From assembly GCA_029565935.1 (NCBI GenBank), contig JAKQNF010000001.1, positions 58,360 through 122,359 of the forward strand: 64,000 nucleotides of DNA, read 5' to 3'. This document shows, piece after piece, positions 51,258 to 59,694 of this stretch (positions are counted from its first letter, which is position 1; the number at the start of each line of letters is the position of its first letter). Position numbers and translations under genes: made by a program. Under the pieces are notes generated by a model. The model was not told the origin of the DNA. It saw only the letters and a list, made by a program, of their open reading frames with translations, and did not search any database. The DNA is from Bacillota bacterium (GTDB lineage: Bacteria; Bacillota; DTU025; MWDF01).

Positions 51258-51276
51258 TCGAGAGGAGGAATTGTTT

Positions 51277-52029
51277 TTGTACCCGACCTTATTCAAGATT
51301 GGTAGCTATCCGATATTAACCTGGGGCGTATCGCTCGCGCTCGCCTTCGTGGTCTGCACGATCGTCGCCGTGCTGCTCGGCAAGAAGAGGGACCTCAAGG
51401 GAGATACAGTGGTCGACGCCGCACTCATCATATGCATCGTCTCCATACTCACGGCGAGGATCCTCTACGTGCTGCTCAACCTGGACCAGTACATGAGCGA
51501 TCCTGTCAGCATACTATACCTCAGGGACGGCGGCCTGTCCTTCATAGGCGGCGCGGTCGGAGGCATCCTGACGGGCTACTTGTTCACAAGGTCCCGCAAG
51601 ATCAGCTTCCCTAACGGATCCGACATCGGCGCGATAGTCCTGGCTCTCGGCTACGGCATAGTAAGGCTCGGATGCCTCGCCAACGGATGCTGCTACGGCA
51701 TCCCGTCCAACGTACCGTGGGCGCTGGCCTGCGGACCCGGCAGCGTGCTGAGGCACCCCACGCAGATCTACTCATCCCTGCTGGGCTTCTTGATGTTCGG
51801 CGTCATGCTCTATATGTTCTACAAGTCGCCGAAGTTCAAGGGCCTGCTCCTGTACCTTTACGTTGCCATGTACTCGGCCGGCAGGTTCGTGATCGAGTTC
51901 TACAGGGTGGGGCCGAGGGACTACTTCTCCCCGTTCACCCTGACCCAGGTGTTCACCCTGGTCACTTTCATAGTGTCCTTGGGCGTGCTGGTGATCGAGA
52001 TTGGAAAGAGGAAGGCCCAGGTAAAATGA
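51277..52029 (+). CDS. lgt: Prolipoprotein diacylglyceryl transferase Lgt
   Basis: 250-residue polytopic enzyme that attaches diacylglycerol to the lipobox cysteine. GGLSFIGGAVGG, RLGCLANGCCYG in place of the common GRxGNFxN motif, and RHPTQIYSS are present; the GCCYG version is a known variant branch of the family. Start TTG 51277 fits GAGAGGAGG at 51260-51268; an upstream in-frame GTG at 51247 would overlap lspA. Overlaps rluD by four bases. Confidence 0.9.
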   Translation: MYPTLFKIGSYPILTWGVSLALAFVVCTIVAVLLGKKRDLKGDTVVDAALIICIVSILTARILYVLLNLDQYMSDPVSILYLRDGGLSFIGGAVGGILTGYLFTRSRKISFPNGSDIGAIVLALGYGIVRLGCLANGCCYGIPSNVPWALACGPGSVLRHPTQIYSSLLGFLMFGVMLYMFYKSPKFKGLLLYLYVAMYSAGRFVIEFYRVGPRDYFSPFTLTQVFTLVTFIVSLGVLVIEIGKRKAQVK

Positions 52030-52934
52030 AAAGGACGTCTTGCGCAGGCCCCGACGATGCCGGGGCCAGGCTTGACGCTTATTTGGCGAAGGGGTCTTTG
52101 GCCCCTTCGCGCTCTTTTGCGGCGAAGATGATCCTAGATGGAAGGGTGCTAGTGAACGGCAGGAAGGCGAAACCTTCGTCGAGGCTTTCGGAAGGCGATA
52201 CGGTGGAGGTGGACATGCCCGAAAGGCCCGCCCCTTGCGGCATCGCGGCCGAGAGCATGGACCTTGTGGTCGTGTACGAGGACGAGCACCTCATGGTGAT
52301 AGACAAGCCCAAGGGCTTAGCAGTCCACCCCGGGGCCGGCCGCAGCTCGGGCACTCTGGTCAACGCCCTTTTGGGAAGGCCCGGCAGCCTGTCTTCGATA
52401 GGCGGGGAGGAGAGGCCAGGTATAGTCCACCGACTAGACAAGGACACCTCGGGGCTCATGATGGTCGCAAAGACCGACGTAGCGCACATCAGGCTTTCCG
52501 CGGACCTTGCAGCAAGGAAGGTGAAGAGGACCTACGTCGCCATCGTGCGGGGAAGGTTCTCTGAGGAGAGCGGCAGGATTGAGGTGCCGATAGGGAGAAG
52601 TCCGATAGATAGGAAGAAGATGGCGGCCTCGCCGACGGGAAGGAATGCGGTGACATCCTTCAAGGTACTCGAGCGGTTCGAAGGCTACACGCTCCTTGAG
52701 CTGAGGCTTCAAACCGGCAGGACGCACCAGATCAGGGTCCACATGGGCTATATAGGACATCCCGTGGCTGGGGATGTGCAGTACGGGGGCGCCGAAGGTG
52801 AGCTCGGGCTCGGTTCGCAGGCGCTGCATGCGGCAAGGCTTGAGTTCGACCATCCTGTCAGCGGAGCTAGGATGAGCTTCGAATCCAAGCCCGGCGCGGA
52901 GTTCCAGGAGGCGCTGGCAAGGCTTAGAGGATAG
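52026..52934 (+). CDS. rluD: Ribosomal large-subunit pseudouridine synthase RluD family
   Basis: 302 residues: N-terminal S4 domain (about 10-70, RLDAYLAKGSLAPSRSFAAKMI), catalytic core with HRLDKDTSGLM holding the active aspartate, and the QTGRTHQIRVHM motif. The ATG at 52026 overlaps the lgt stop. It modifies uridines in 23S rRNA helix 69 or nearby; exact targets need more than sequence. The YlyB-like place after lspA agrees. Confidence 0.93.
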   Translation: MKRTSCAGPDDAGARLDAYLAKGSLAPSRSFAAKMILDGRVLVNGRKAKPSSRLSEGDTVEVDMPERPAPCGIAAESMDLVVVYEDEHLMVIDKPKGLAVHPGAGRSSGTLVNALLGRPGSLSSIGGEERPGIVHRLDKDTSGLMMVAKTDVAHIRLSADLAARKVKRTYVAIVRGRFSEESGRIEVPIGRSPIDRKKMAASPTGRNAVTSFKVLERFEGYTLLELRLQTGRTHQIRVHMGYIGHPVAGDVQYGGAEGELGLGSQALHAARLEFDHPVSGARMSFESKPGAEFQEALARLRG

Positions 52935-52947
52935 GTGGAGGTTTGTG

Positions 52948-54243
52948 ATGATAGACAGGTACGGATATCCCGAGATGAAGGCCATCTGGAGCGATGAGCA
53001 CAGGTTCGAGACCTGGCTCAAGGTGGAGGTGCTGTCGGCCGAGGCATGGAGCATGCTAGGGCGTGTGCCCAAGGCGGACGTCGAGGCGCTGAAGGTTCCA
53101 ATAAAGGTGGACCCGAAGAGGATCGCCGAGATAGAAAGGGTCACGAACCACGACGTGATCGCTTTTTTGACCGCGGTCTCGGAGATTGTGGGTGAGCCCG
53201 CGAAGCACATGCACCTTGGCATGACCAGCTCCGACATGCTCGACACCGCGATGGCCGTGAACATGGCCGAGGCGGCGGACATAATCCTAAGGAGCCTGGA
53301 CGTGCTTATGGACGTGCTTTACAAGACGGCCGTGGAGAACAAGAAGACGTTGATGATGGGACGCACCCACGGCATACACGCGGAGCCCACCACCCTGGGC
53401 CTCAAGCTGATCAACTGGTACTCGGAGCTTACAAGGGCTAGGGAGAGGATCGTAGTCGCAAGGCATGAGATCGCGGTGGGCAAGATCTCCGGCCCGGTCG
53501 GCACGTACGCAGGGGTGCCCCCCGCGGTGGAAGAGCACGTGTGCGCAAAGCTCGGACTGAAGCCCGCTAACATATCTTCGCAGGTGATACAGCGCGACAG
53601 GTATGCCGCGTTCACAGGGTCGTTGGCCCTTCTTGGCAGCTCACTGGAGAAGTTCGCCACGACGATAAGGACGCTTCAAAGAACCGAGATCTCAGAGCTG
53701 ATGGAACCGTTCGGCAAGGGCCAGAAGGGCTCGTCCGCGATGCCGCACAAGAAGAACCCCATAACGTGCGAGAGGATCTGCGGGATGGCAAGGCTTCTCA
53801 GGTCCAACCACCTGGCCGCGCTGGAGGACATCACCCTCTGGGACGAGAGGGACATCTCCCATTCCAGCGTCGAGAGGGTGATAATACCGGACAGCACCAT
53901 ACTCGCCGATTACATAATAAGGAAGTTCACTTGGATAATGGAGGGCCTCGTAATCAGGAAGGACAGGATGATCAGGAACCTCGAGTCCACGGGAGGGCTC
54001 GTCTTCTCGGGCACCGTCCTTTTAAAGCTGGTTGATTCGGGGATGATAAGGGACGATGCTTACGTCCTGGTGCAGAAGAACGCCATGAAGGCCTGGGACG
54101 AGGGCCTATCGTTCATGGAGCTGTGCAGGAAGGATCCCGAGATCAAGAAGAGGATTACGAAGGAGCAGCTAGAGGAATGCTTCAGCTACGACAGGCACAT
54201 GGCCTACGTGGACGAGGTGTTCTCAAGGTTCGAAAGGAAGTAA
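52948..54243 (+). CDS. purB: Adenylosuccinate lyase PurB
   Basis: 431-residue tetrameric lyase that acts twice in purine synthesis (SAICAR to AICAR, adenylosuccinate to AMP). The HLGMTSSDMLDTA segment, catalytic histidine in GRTHGIHAEP and the signature GSSAMPHKKNPI are complete. GGTGGAGG (52935-52942) supports ATG 52948; GTG 52945 is possible. Its end overlaps the start region of the CapA-like gene. Confidence 0.96.
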   Translation: MIDRYGYPEMKAIWSDEHRFETWLKVEVLSAEAWSMLGRVPKADVEALKVPIKVDPKRIAEIERVTNHDVIAFLTAVSEIVGEPAKHMHLGMTSSDMLDTAMAVNMAEAADIILRSLDVLMDVLYKTAVENKKTLMMGRTHGIHAEPTTLGLKLINWYSELTRARERIVVARHEIAVGKISGPVGTYAGVPPAVEEHVCAKLGLKPANISSQVIQRDRYAAFTGSLALLGSSLEKFATTIRTLQRTEISELMEPFGKGQKGSSAMPHKKNPITCERICGMARLLRSNHLAALEDITLWDERDISHSSVERVIIPDSTILADYIIRKFTWIMEGLVIRKDRMIRNLESTGGLVFSGTVLLKLVDSGMIRDDAYVLVQKNAMKAWDEGLSFMELCRKDPEIKKRITKEQLEECFSYDRHMAYVDEVFSRFERK

Positions 54244-55460
54244 GGGCCATAACAAGAAGAGCCCTCAGGCTTACGATATCGGTGCTAACGGCCGCGACGC
54301 TCTTGCTCGCGGCCTTCGGTGCTTCGTCAGGGTACGGCCCAAGCCCCGGGCCCTGCGATTCCAGGCTCTTCGAGCTTGTGGTCGCGGCTGCGGGCGATGC
54401 CATGCTGGACAGGGGCGTGGCGCAAGCCTTGGGGAGGATGGGAGAGGACTGGGCCTTCTCAGGATCGAAGGACGTGCTCGCCGCGGCGGACATAGCCTTC
54501 CTCAATCTGGAGACTTCAGTGAGCGAAAAGGGGAGCAGGCTCGCCGGCAAGGGGATCTGGTTCAGGACGAGGCCGGACAGGCTGGGGCTTTTAAAGGACG
54601 CTGGCATAGACGTAGTGTCGGTGGCGAACAACCACATAATGGACTACGGCAAGACCGCGCTTTTGGACACGCTCGCCCATCTGGACGGGCAGGGCATATC
54701 CTACGTAGGCGCAGGGACAGACCTCAAGGCCGCCAGGATGGGCAAGCTCATAGAGGTTAACGGCCTTAAGGTGGGCTTCTTGGCCTACTCCGACTTCCAC
54801 GACATATTCTGGTCCACGACCGATAGGAAGACGTTCGGGGCCGGTGAATTCAAGCCCGGCATCGCGCCGGCGCTCGCTGATTACATGGCGGAGGACATCG
54901 CCCGGCTCAAAAGGACGGCCGATTTCGTAATAGTCTCCGTGCACTGGGGGGTCGAATACGCTGCGATGCCTGACGCTGCCCAGGTGGCAAGGGCGCATGC
55001 GGCGATAGACGCCGGCGCGGACGTGGTGCTGGGGCACCACCCCCATGTGCTTCAGCCGTTCGAGGCTTACAAAGAAGGCCTGATATTCTACTCCTTGGGC
55101 AACTTCGTGTTCGACCAGAAGAAACCTAGGACCGTGGAGAGCATGGTGGCTTTGATCAGCCTTAAGAAGGGAAAAAGGCCCGAGGCTGAGATCATCCCTT
55201 ACAGGATCTCGGATTCGCGACCGGCCCCCATGGGACCGCAGGAAGGGAACAAGCTTCTTAAGGACCTGGCGGAAAGATCGTCCCGGCTCGGCACGCGCGT
55301 AGACGTACTAGCGGACAGGGCCTATCTTACCACCGACGGGAGGATGGCATCGTCATTTTTAGGAAGGGCGTATCCGGGTATATTCAAGAGCAGAGGTATC
55401 GTAAAATACGCACCTTCGATCATCAGCGCAGCTTCACCGACACCGTCTTCTGTCCCGTGA
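54177..55460 (+). CDS. CapA-family metallophosphatase-like exported protein
   Basis: PGA_cap domain protein (about 427 residues with this start). Motifs: AAGDAMLDRG, NLETSVSEKG, VSVANNHIMDYG, SVHWGVEY and GHHPHVLQPFE, all of the calcineurin-like CapA fold. A signal-like segment (RRALRLTISVLTAATLLLAAFGASS) precedes it. The start is uncertain: ATG 54177 overlaps purB by 67 bases, while GTG 54282 would remove the basic part of the signal. CapA relatives take part in poly-gamma-glutamate systems, but no capB or capC is near. Its 3' end overlaps rqcH (opposite strand) by 38 bases. Confidence 0.83.
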   Translation: MLQLRQAHGLRGRGVLKVRKEVRAITRRALRLTISVLTAATLLLAAFGASSGYGPSPGPCDSRLFELVVAAAGDAMLDRGVAQALGRMGEDWAFSGSKDVLAAADIAFLNLETSVSEKGSRLAGKGIWFRTRPDRLGLLKDAGIDVVSVANNHIMDYGKTALLDTLAHLDGQGISYVGAGTDLKAARMGKLIEVNGLKVGFLAYSDFHDIFWSTTDRKTFGAGEFKPGIAPALADYMAEDIARLKRTADFVIVSVHWGVEYAAMPDAAQVARAHAAIDAGADVVLGHHPHVLQPFEAYKEGLIFYSLGNFVFDQKKPRTVESMVALISLKKGKRPEAEIIPYRISDSRPAPMGPQEGNKLLKDLAERSSRLGTRVDVLADRAYLTTDGRMASSFLGRAYPGIFKSRGIVKYAPSIISAASPTPSSVP

Positions 55461-57132
55461 AGGTGACCGCCCCGGGCAGTCCCCCTTTGATCTTCTTGAC
55501 TCTGCGCACCTCTGTGTAGTCCACCTCGGCCTTCGCCATCCCCCTGAGGGACGAGTTCTCAAGGGCTATGCGGGCGGCCTCCTCTATGGCGCTATCCTGC
55601 GGCATCTCGCCCCTGTCCAGCCTCAGCACCACATGCGAGCCCGGGGCCCCCTTCACGTGGAACCACAGGTCCCAAGGGTTCGCGATCGAGAAGGTCAGCT
55701 CGTCGTTCTGGGCGTTGTTCCTGCCGACGAACAGCCTGTGCCCCGTCGGCAAGGTGTATTCCGCAGGCTGGGGCGCCGCCGCCTTCCGTTTCTTCGTATC
55801 GGCCTGTTTTGGCCTTCTGCCTTTCAAATACCCCGCATGGGCGAGCTCCTCCCTGATCTGGTCGACCACTTTAGGCTGCTCGGCCCTGTCGAGCGCGTCC
55901 TTCACCCCAGTCAGGTATTCGAGCTCCCGCCTGGACGATTCTATAAGGTCAAGGAGCATCTTCTTCGCCCTCTTGCTCCTGTTGTACTTCTTGTAGTAGC
56001 CCTCGGCGTTCTTAGCGGCGCTCCGGTCGGGGTCCATGGGCACCTCTACCTTCCCGGGCTCTTCTTGCGAGTAATCCGTAAGGACCGCCAGCTGCGGTAT
56101 CTTCCCGTTGAGCTCGTGCATCGATGCGAGTATCGCATCAGCCCATACCCTGTACCTGTCGCCCTCCTCGGCCTGGGCAAGCTCCCTGGTCCTTATTCCG
56201 AGCTTGTTCTCAGCCCTTTCGAGCGCCGCTGCAAGCTCCCTTGACGTCAGGGCCTTACGCGAGGCCGTGCCTTCGGCCTCGTCGATGCCGCGAAGAAGCG
56301 CCTCCAGGCACTTGGAAGGCCTGTTCCCTTCGGCCTCTTGGGCAAGCACGAGCGAGATCCTGGACTTGGCGCACTCGTCGACTATCATGCATGGCCAGAC
56401 CCTGTCCTTGAAGGCGCGCTGCCTCGCCCTCAAAGCTTCGTACGAAGCAGCGGCCACCTCTGCGATATCGGACGATACGCAGCCGGACTCTTCTATGAGG
56501 TCCTTCACGTGCGCCTCTGAGATCCCGTACAGCCCGCCGGCTATGACGGCCGCGGCAGCTATGCCCGGCCTTGCCGCTTTCGTGCGCAGCGCCGCAGCCA
56601 CGAAGGCTTCCTTGCTGCAGCTAAGCGCGTCAGGAAGCTCGAAGGCGGGCAGGGGCTCGAACCTCTCGCCGGGCATGTCGGGCCTTGGGGAGCTCCTTGC
56701 GTCCTTCGACTTCTTCATAGAATCGATTATCGTACCTGAGCCGTCGATGAAGAACATGTTTGACCGCGCCCCCACGGCCTCCAGCACCAGGTACTTCAAG
56801 TTCACGCCCTCGTCGTCGTCCCAGCCCCTGAAGCATAGGGACAGGGAGTTCTCAAGGGGCCTCTTAAGGGCCTTGACTAGCCTGCCACCCTCAAGGTGCT
56901 TCCTTAAGACCATGACGAAGCCCGAAGCGTCCGACCTCACCGGCGCTTTCGCCTCAGTGACGACGGCCCTCGCCCCCTTAGGGGAGGAGCTGACCAATAT
57001 GCCCGAGCCGTCCTGCATGCCAAACAAGACCGCCCCCGGCCCGACCGAGCTTATCCTGTCGACCCTCATCCCGGAACAGGAATAGTCGATCTCCTTTGAT
57101 AATTCAAGCAGCGTGAGCCCGTCTAGCCTCAT
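55423..57132 (-). CDS. rqcH: Rqc2-homologue RqcH (NFACT/FbpA family)
   Basis: 569 residues on the - strand. NFACT-N at the start (MRLDGLTLLELSKEI), helix-hairpin-helix and long coiled coil in the middle (about 270-420), and the C-terminal NFACT-R domain with NDELTFSIANPWDLWFHVKGAPGSH in part. RqcH binds split 50S subunits and adds alanine tails to stalled chains in Bacillus. It is the only - strand gene in the last 30 kb. No hairpin terminator separates it from the converging CapA-like gene. Confidence 0.9.
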   Translation of the reverse strand: MRLDGLTLLELSKEIDYSCSGMRVDRISSVGPGAVLFGMQDGSGILVSSSPKGARAVVTEAKAPVRSDASGFVMVLRKHLEGGRLVKALKRPLENSLSLCFRGWDDDEGVNLKYLVLEAVGARSNMFFIDGSGTIIDSMKKSKDARSSPRPDMPGERFEPLPAFELPDALSCSKEAFVAAALRTKAARPGIAAAAVIAGGLYGISEAHVKDLIEESGCVSSDIAEVAAASYEALRARQRAFKDRVWPCMIVDECAKSRISLVLAQEAEGNRPSKCLEALLRGIDEAEGTASRKALTSRELAAALERAENKLGIRTRELAQAEEGDRYRVWADAILASMHELNGKIPQLAVLTDYSQEEPGKVEVPMDPDRSAAKNAEGYYKKYNRSKRAKKMLLDLIESSRRELEYLTGVKDALDRAEQPKVVDQIREELAHAGYLKGRRPKQADTKKRKAAAPQPAEYTLPTGHRLFVGRNNAQNDELTFSIANPWDLWFHVKGAPGSHVVLRLDRGEMPQDSAIEEAARIALENSSLRGMAKAEVDYTEVRRVKKIKGGLPGAVTFTGQKTVSVKLR

Positions 57133-57225
57133 GTGCGCCTCCGCCTGTATGCATATTCCCCCTGCCGAAACGGCCCCTCTGCTATATTTTATCCTATTTA
57201 TGTTTCACGAAAAGCAGGAATTTAC

Positions 57226-57360
57226 GTGAATTGGTTGAATAATGACAGCATAATCAAGGGTTGGCTAACTTCCAGCAAACATAGCTTAAGTACGGTTAAG
57301 GCGCAGCAAGAACGATTATGCAATTGCAAATATGGCGACAGGAGATTATCATTGGTGTGA
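57226..57360 (+). pseudogene. Possible small ORF or relic of a tyrosine-recombinase N-terminus
   Basis: 44 codons from GTG 57226 with AGGAA a few bases upstream. The reading frame contains GWLTSSKHSLSTVKAQQERL, which resembles the N-terminal SAM-like core-binding domain of XerC/D-type integrases (S-x-x-T-V-x-A-Y-x-x-x-L), with the usual tyrosine changed. No catalytic domain follows. The surrounding 254-base gap (57133-57386) is visibly more AT-rich than its neighbours. This is weak evidence; it may be chance. Apart from this and the yicC promoter I see nothing else in the gap. Confidence 0.2.
57324..57352 (+). promoter_or_regulatory. Sigma-70-type promoter upstream of yicC
   Basis: TTGCAA at 57324-57329 and TATCAT at 57347-57352 with a 17-base spacer. 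It would start transcription about 25-30 bases before the yicC TTG start. Confidence 0.55.
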
Positions 57361-57386
57361 AGGTACTTTGAACTGGGGTGTAGACA

Positions 57387-58259
57387 TTGCCTAAGAGCAT
57401 GACCGGTTATGGGAGGGGCGAGGCCCAATCAGATACGCTCGACATAATAGTCGAGGTGAAGGCGGTAAACAACAAGTTCCTTGACACGAACATAAGGATG
57501 CCCAGGGAGCTCTCGGCTCTGGAGGACAGGCTCAGGAAGCTCATGGCCACGACGCTCGACCGCGGGAAGGTCGACATGTACGTGACCGTGGACTGGCTGA
57601 AAGGCGCACCCAGGCGCGTCGCGGTCGACGAATCGCTGGCAAGGGCGTACTACGAGGCCTTAGGGCTTCTTGCGGCGGACCTCGGGCTCGAGCCCGACAT
57701 CGGGGTGGGAAGGCTTGCCTCGTTCCCGGACGTGATTAACCTGAAGGACGTCCCGCCCGACCTTGAGGGCATATGGACGCTGCTGGGGAAGGCCGCCGAT
57801 GATTCGCTCAAGGCGCTGGTCGTGATGAGAGAATCGGAGGGCAGGGCCCTCGTCAAGGACCTGGAGAAGCGCCTAAGGACCGTGGCCGACCATCTGGGCG
57901 AGGTAGAGAAGCTCCTGCCTGAGGGGATGCCCGCATACCGGGAGAAGCTGATGAGAAGGCTCGAGGAGATCAAGCTAACGGTGGACGAGGCGAGGTTCGC
58001 GCAGGAAGTGGCCCTGATGGCGGAAAGGTGCGACTGTACCGAGGAGACGGTGAGGCTAAGGAGCCACATCGGCCAGTTCGAGGGCATGCTGAAGGCCGAA
58101 GGGCCTATAGGCAGGAAGATGGATTTCCTGGTCCAGGAGATGAACAGGGAGACGAACACCATAGGGTCTAAGTCTCAAGACGTGAGGATAACTGGCTTCG
58201 TGCTGGAGCTTAAGAGCGAGATAGAGAAGATAAGGGAGCAGATACAGAACATCGAGTAG
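57387..58259 (+). CDS. yicC: YicC-family endoribonuclease-like stress protein
   Basis: 290 residues with the family N-terminus SMTGYGRGE, RRLEEIKLTVDEARFAQEVALMAERCD (in part), and the C-terminal DUF1732 region (MDFLVQEMNRETNTIGSKS). YicC proteins are RNases acting on small RNAs in E. coli. The start TTG 57387 has GGGGTG at about 57374; this gives MPKSMTGYGRG, as in relatives. First gene of the yicC-mIHF-gmk-rpoZ-coaBC run. Confidence 0.93.
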   Translation: MPKSMTGYGRGEAQSDTLDIIVEVKAVNNKFLDTNIRMPRELSALEDRLRKLMATTLDRGKVDMYVTVDWLKGAPRRVAVDESLARAYYEALGLLAADLGLEPDIGVGRLASFPDVINLKDVPPDLEGIWTLLGKAADDSLKALVVMRESEGRALVKDLEKRLRTVADHLGEVEKLLPEGMPAYREKLMRRLEEIKLTVDEARFAQEVALMAERCDCTEETVRLRSHIGQFEGMLKAEGPIGRKMDFLVQEMNRETNTIGSKSQDVRITGFVLELKSEIEKIREQIQNIE

Positions 58260-58321
58260 GCGCGAACGGCGCAAAGATGCGCCGATGAAGCGATAGAGAA
58301 GAAAGGATGGAGGTGCTAATA

Positions 58322-58636
58322 ATGCCGCTTCCCAAACTTACACCGGAACAGAAGAAGAAGGCTCTCATGAAGGCACAGAAGGTCAGATCCGAAAGGGCGA
58401 AGATCCGTGCCGAGGTCAAGAAGGGCAAGATCACCCTCGACCAGCTCTTTAAGAAATCCGGCGACGAGGTCATCGGCAAGATGAGGGTCTCGTATGTCCT
58501 GCAGTCTCTGCCTAGGATCGGCAAGGTCCGCGCCGCGAAGATAATGTACGAGATAGGCATTGACGAGAACCGCAGGGTACAAGGCCTCGGCGTACGCCAG
58601 ATCGAAGCTCTGAAGGAGCATTTCGCCAAGAAATAG
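58322..58636 (+). CDS. mihF: Actinobacterial-type integration host factor (mIHF)
   Basis: 104 residues. The opening LPKLTPEQKKKALMKAQKVR, the lysine-rich helix, and the H2TH DNA-binding part with SYVLQSLPRIGKVRAAKIM and RRVQGLGVRQIEAL match the mIHF family of Mycobacterium and Streptomyces closely in pattern. mIHF is a small nucleoid-associated protein. In actinobacteria it also lies before gmk, rpoZ and coaBC. In Firmicutes remA (DUF370) occupies this place between yicC and gmk; no remA is here. Start ATG 58322 fits GGAGGTG at 58310-58316; ATG 58307 is rejected. Confidence 0.9.
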   Translation: MPLPKLTPEQKKKALMKAQKVRSERAKIRAEVKKGKITLDQLFKKSGDEVIGKMRVSYVLQSLPRIGKVRAAKIMYEIGIDENRRVQGLGVRQIEALKEHFAKK

Positions 58637-58685
58637 GCGCAGGAACTACTGGTCCGCGGCATAGCTTGCGGTTTAGGGGTACGCT

Positions 58686-59297
58686 ATGCATGGACTTAAA
58701 AGGGAAAGAGGAATCTTATTCGTAATCTCGGGGCCTTCAGGAGTTGGCAAGAATTCGGTTCTTACCCAGCTCCTGAAGGAAGTACCCGGGCTTTGCTATT
58801 CTGTGTCGGCCACGACGAGGCAGGCCAGGAAGGGCGAGGTCGACGGGGTCAACTATTTCTTCATGACTAGGGAGCAGTTCCTGGAGAAAGTAGAGACGGG
58901 CGACTTCCTCGAGCACGAGGAGTACGTCGGGAACCTTTACGGCACGCCGAGAGGTTATATAGAGAAGGAGCTAAGCGAGGGCTGCGACATCGCCATGGAC
59001 ATAGAATGCAGGGGCGCCGCCCAGATCAAGAGGATGATGCCGGAGGCCGTACTAATATTCCTGACGCCTCCGTCGATGGAGGAACTGAAGGCGAGGCTGC
59101 TCGCGAGGAGCACGGATTCGCAAGAGGCGATAGAGAAGAGGGTCAAGAAGGCGGAAGTCGAGATGGGCGAGATCTACACGTACGATTACTACGTGATGAA
59201 CGACGATCTGAGGACGGCCGTCGAGGACATAAAGAAGATAATCGGGGCGGAGAGGCTAAAGGTGTCGAGGCTAAAGAGGCCTTCGGTCACGAAATGA
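58686..59297 (+). CDS. gmk: Guanylate kinase
   Basis: 203-residue kinase converting GMP to GDP. P-loop GPSGVGKNSV (asparagine where serine, threonine or glycine is commoner, but the lysine is intact), SATTRQARKGEVDGVNYFF for GMP binding and a mid-protein EHEEYVGNLYGTP. AGGGGTA precedes the ATG. rpoZ follows after a short gap with its own -10-like element. Confidence 0.95.
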   Translation: MHGLKRERGILFVISGPSGVGKNSVLTQLLKEVPGLCYSVSATTRQARKGEVDGVNYFFMTREQFLEKVETGDFLEHEEYVGNLYGTPRGYIEKELSEGCDIAMDIECRGAAQIKRMMPEAVLIFLTPPSMEELKARLLARSTDSQEAIEKRVKKAEVEMGEIYTYDYYVMNDDLRTAVEDIKKIIGAERLKVSRLKRPSVTK

Positions 59298-59309
59298 GCC
59301 CCCGCATGT

Positions 59310-59315
59310 TATAAT
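59310..59315 (+). promoter_or_regulatory. -10-like element upstream of rpoZ
   Basis: TATAAT in the AT-rich gap between gmk and rpoZ; no acceptable -35 found. It may give rpoZ-coaBC extra transcription. Confidence 0.3.
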
Positions 59316-59379
59316 AAATATTTGATGGGCATGGCCCGTCAGGCAATTAAGAGATCTCTAGAGGAGTGTGTATAGGAAT

Positions 59380-59694
59380 ATGTCGATGATAAAGCCTTCC
59401 ATGGAGGAGCTAATGCCAAAGGCCGACAACAAGTACGTTCTCGTTGTCATGGCCGCCAAGAGGGCGAGGCACCTTGTGGCCACGGGCCAGGCGAGCAACG
59501 AGGACTGGGTGCAGGAGAAGCCGGTCTCAAGGGCGTTAAGGGAAGTCGCCGAAGACCTGATATCCTACGCGCCAGCGGCGAGCGAGGATGTACCGGACGC
59601 GGCGTACGAGCAGGTAGAAGTGCTGGACGAGTTCGAAGAAGCCGCTGACGAGACGGCGCAGGACATGGAGGAAGGCACCGAGCCAAATGACTGA
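59380..59694 (+). CDS. rpoZ: RNA polymerase omega subunit
   Basis: 104 residues. The omega core is seen in DNKYVLVVMAAKRARHL and the KPVSRALREVAED helix; the C-terminal third is an acidic tail (DEFEEAADETAQD). Omega helps fold and protect beta'. ATG 59380 is used; GTG 59368 lies too close to GAGGAG and ATG 59386 is also possible. Overlaps coaBC by eight bases; gmk-rpoZ-coaBC is a widely conserved order. Confidence 0.9.
   Translation: MSMIKPSMEELMPKADNKYVLVVMAAKRARHLVATGQASNEDWVQEKPVSRALREVAEDLISYAPAASEDVPDAAYEQVEVLDEFEEAADETAQDMEEGTEPND

Noticed and set aside
57133..57225. 75-codon ORF from GTG 57133 ahead of the integrase-like frame
   Set aside because: No binding site for this start and no resemblance to any protein in the first 31 codons.
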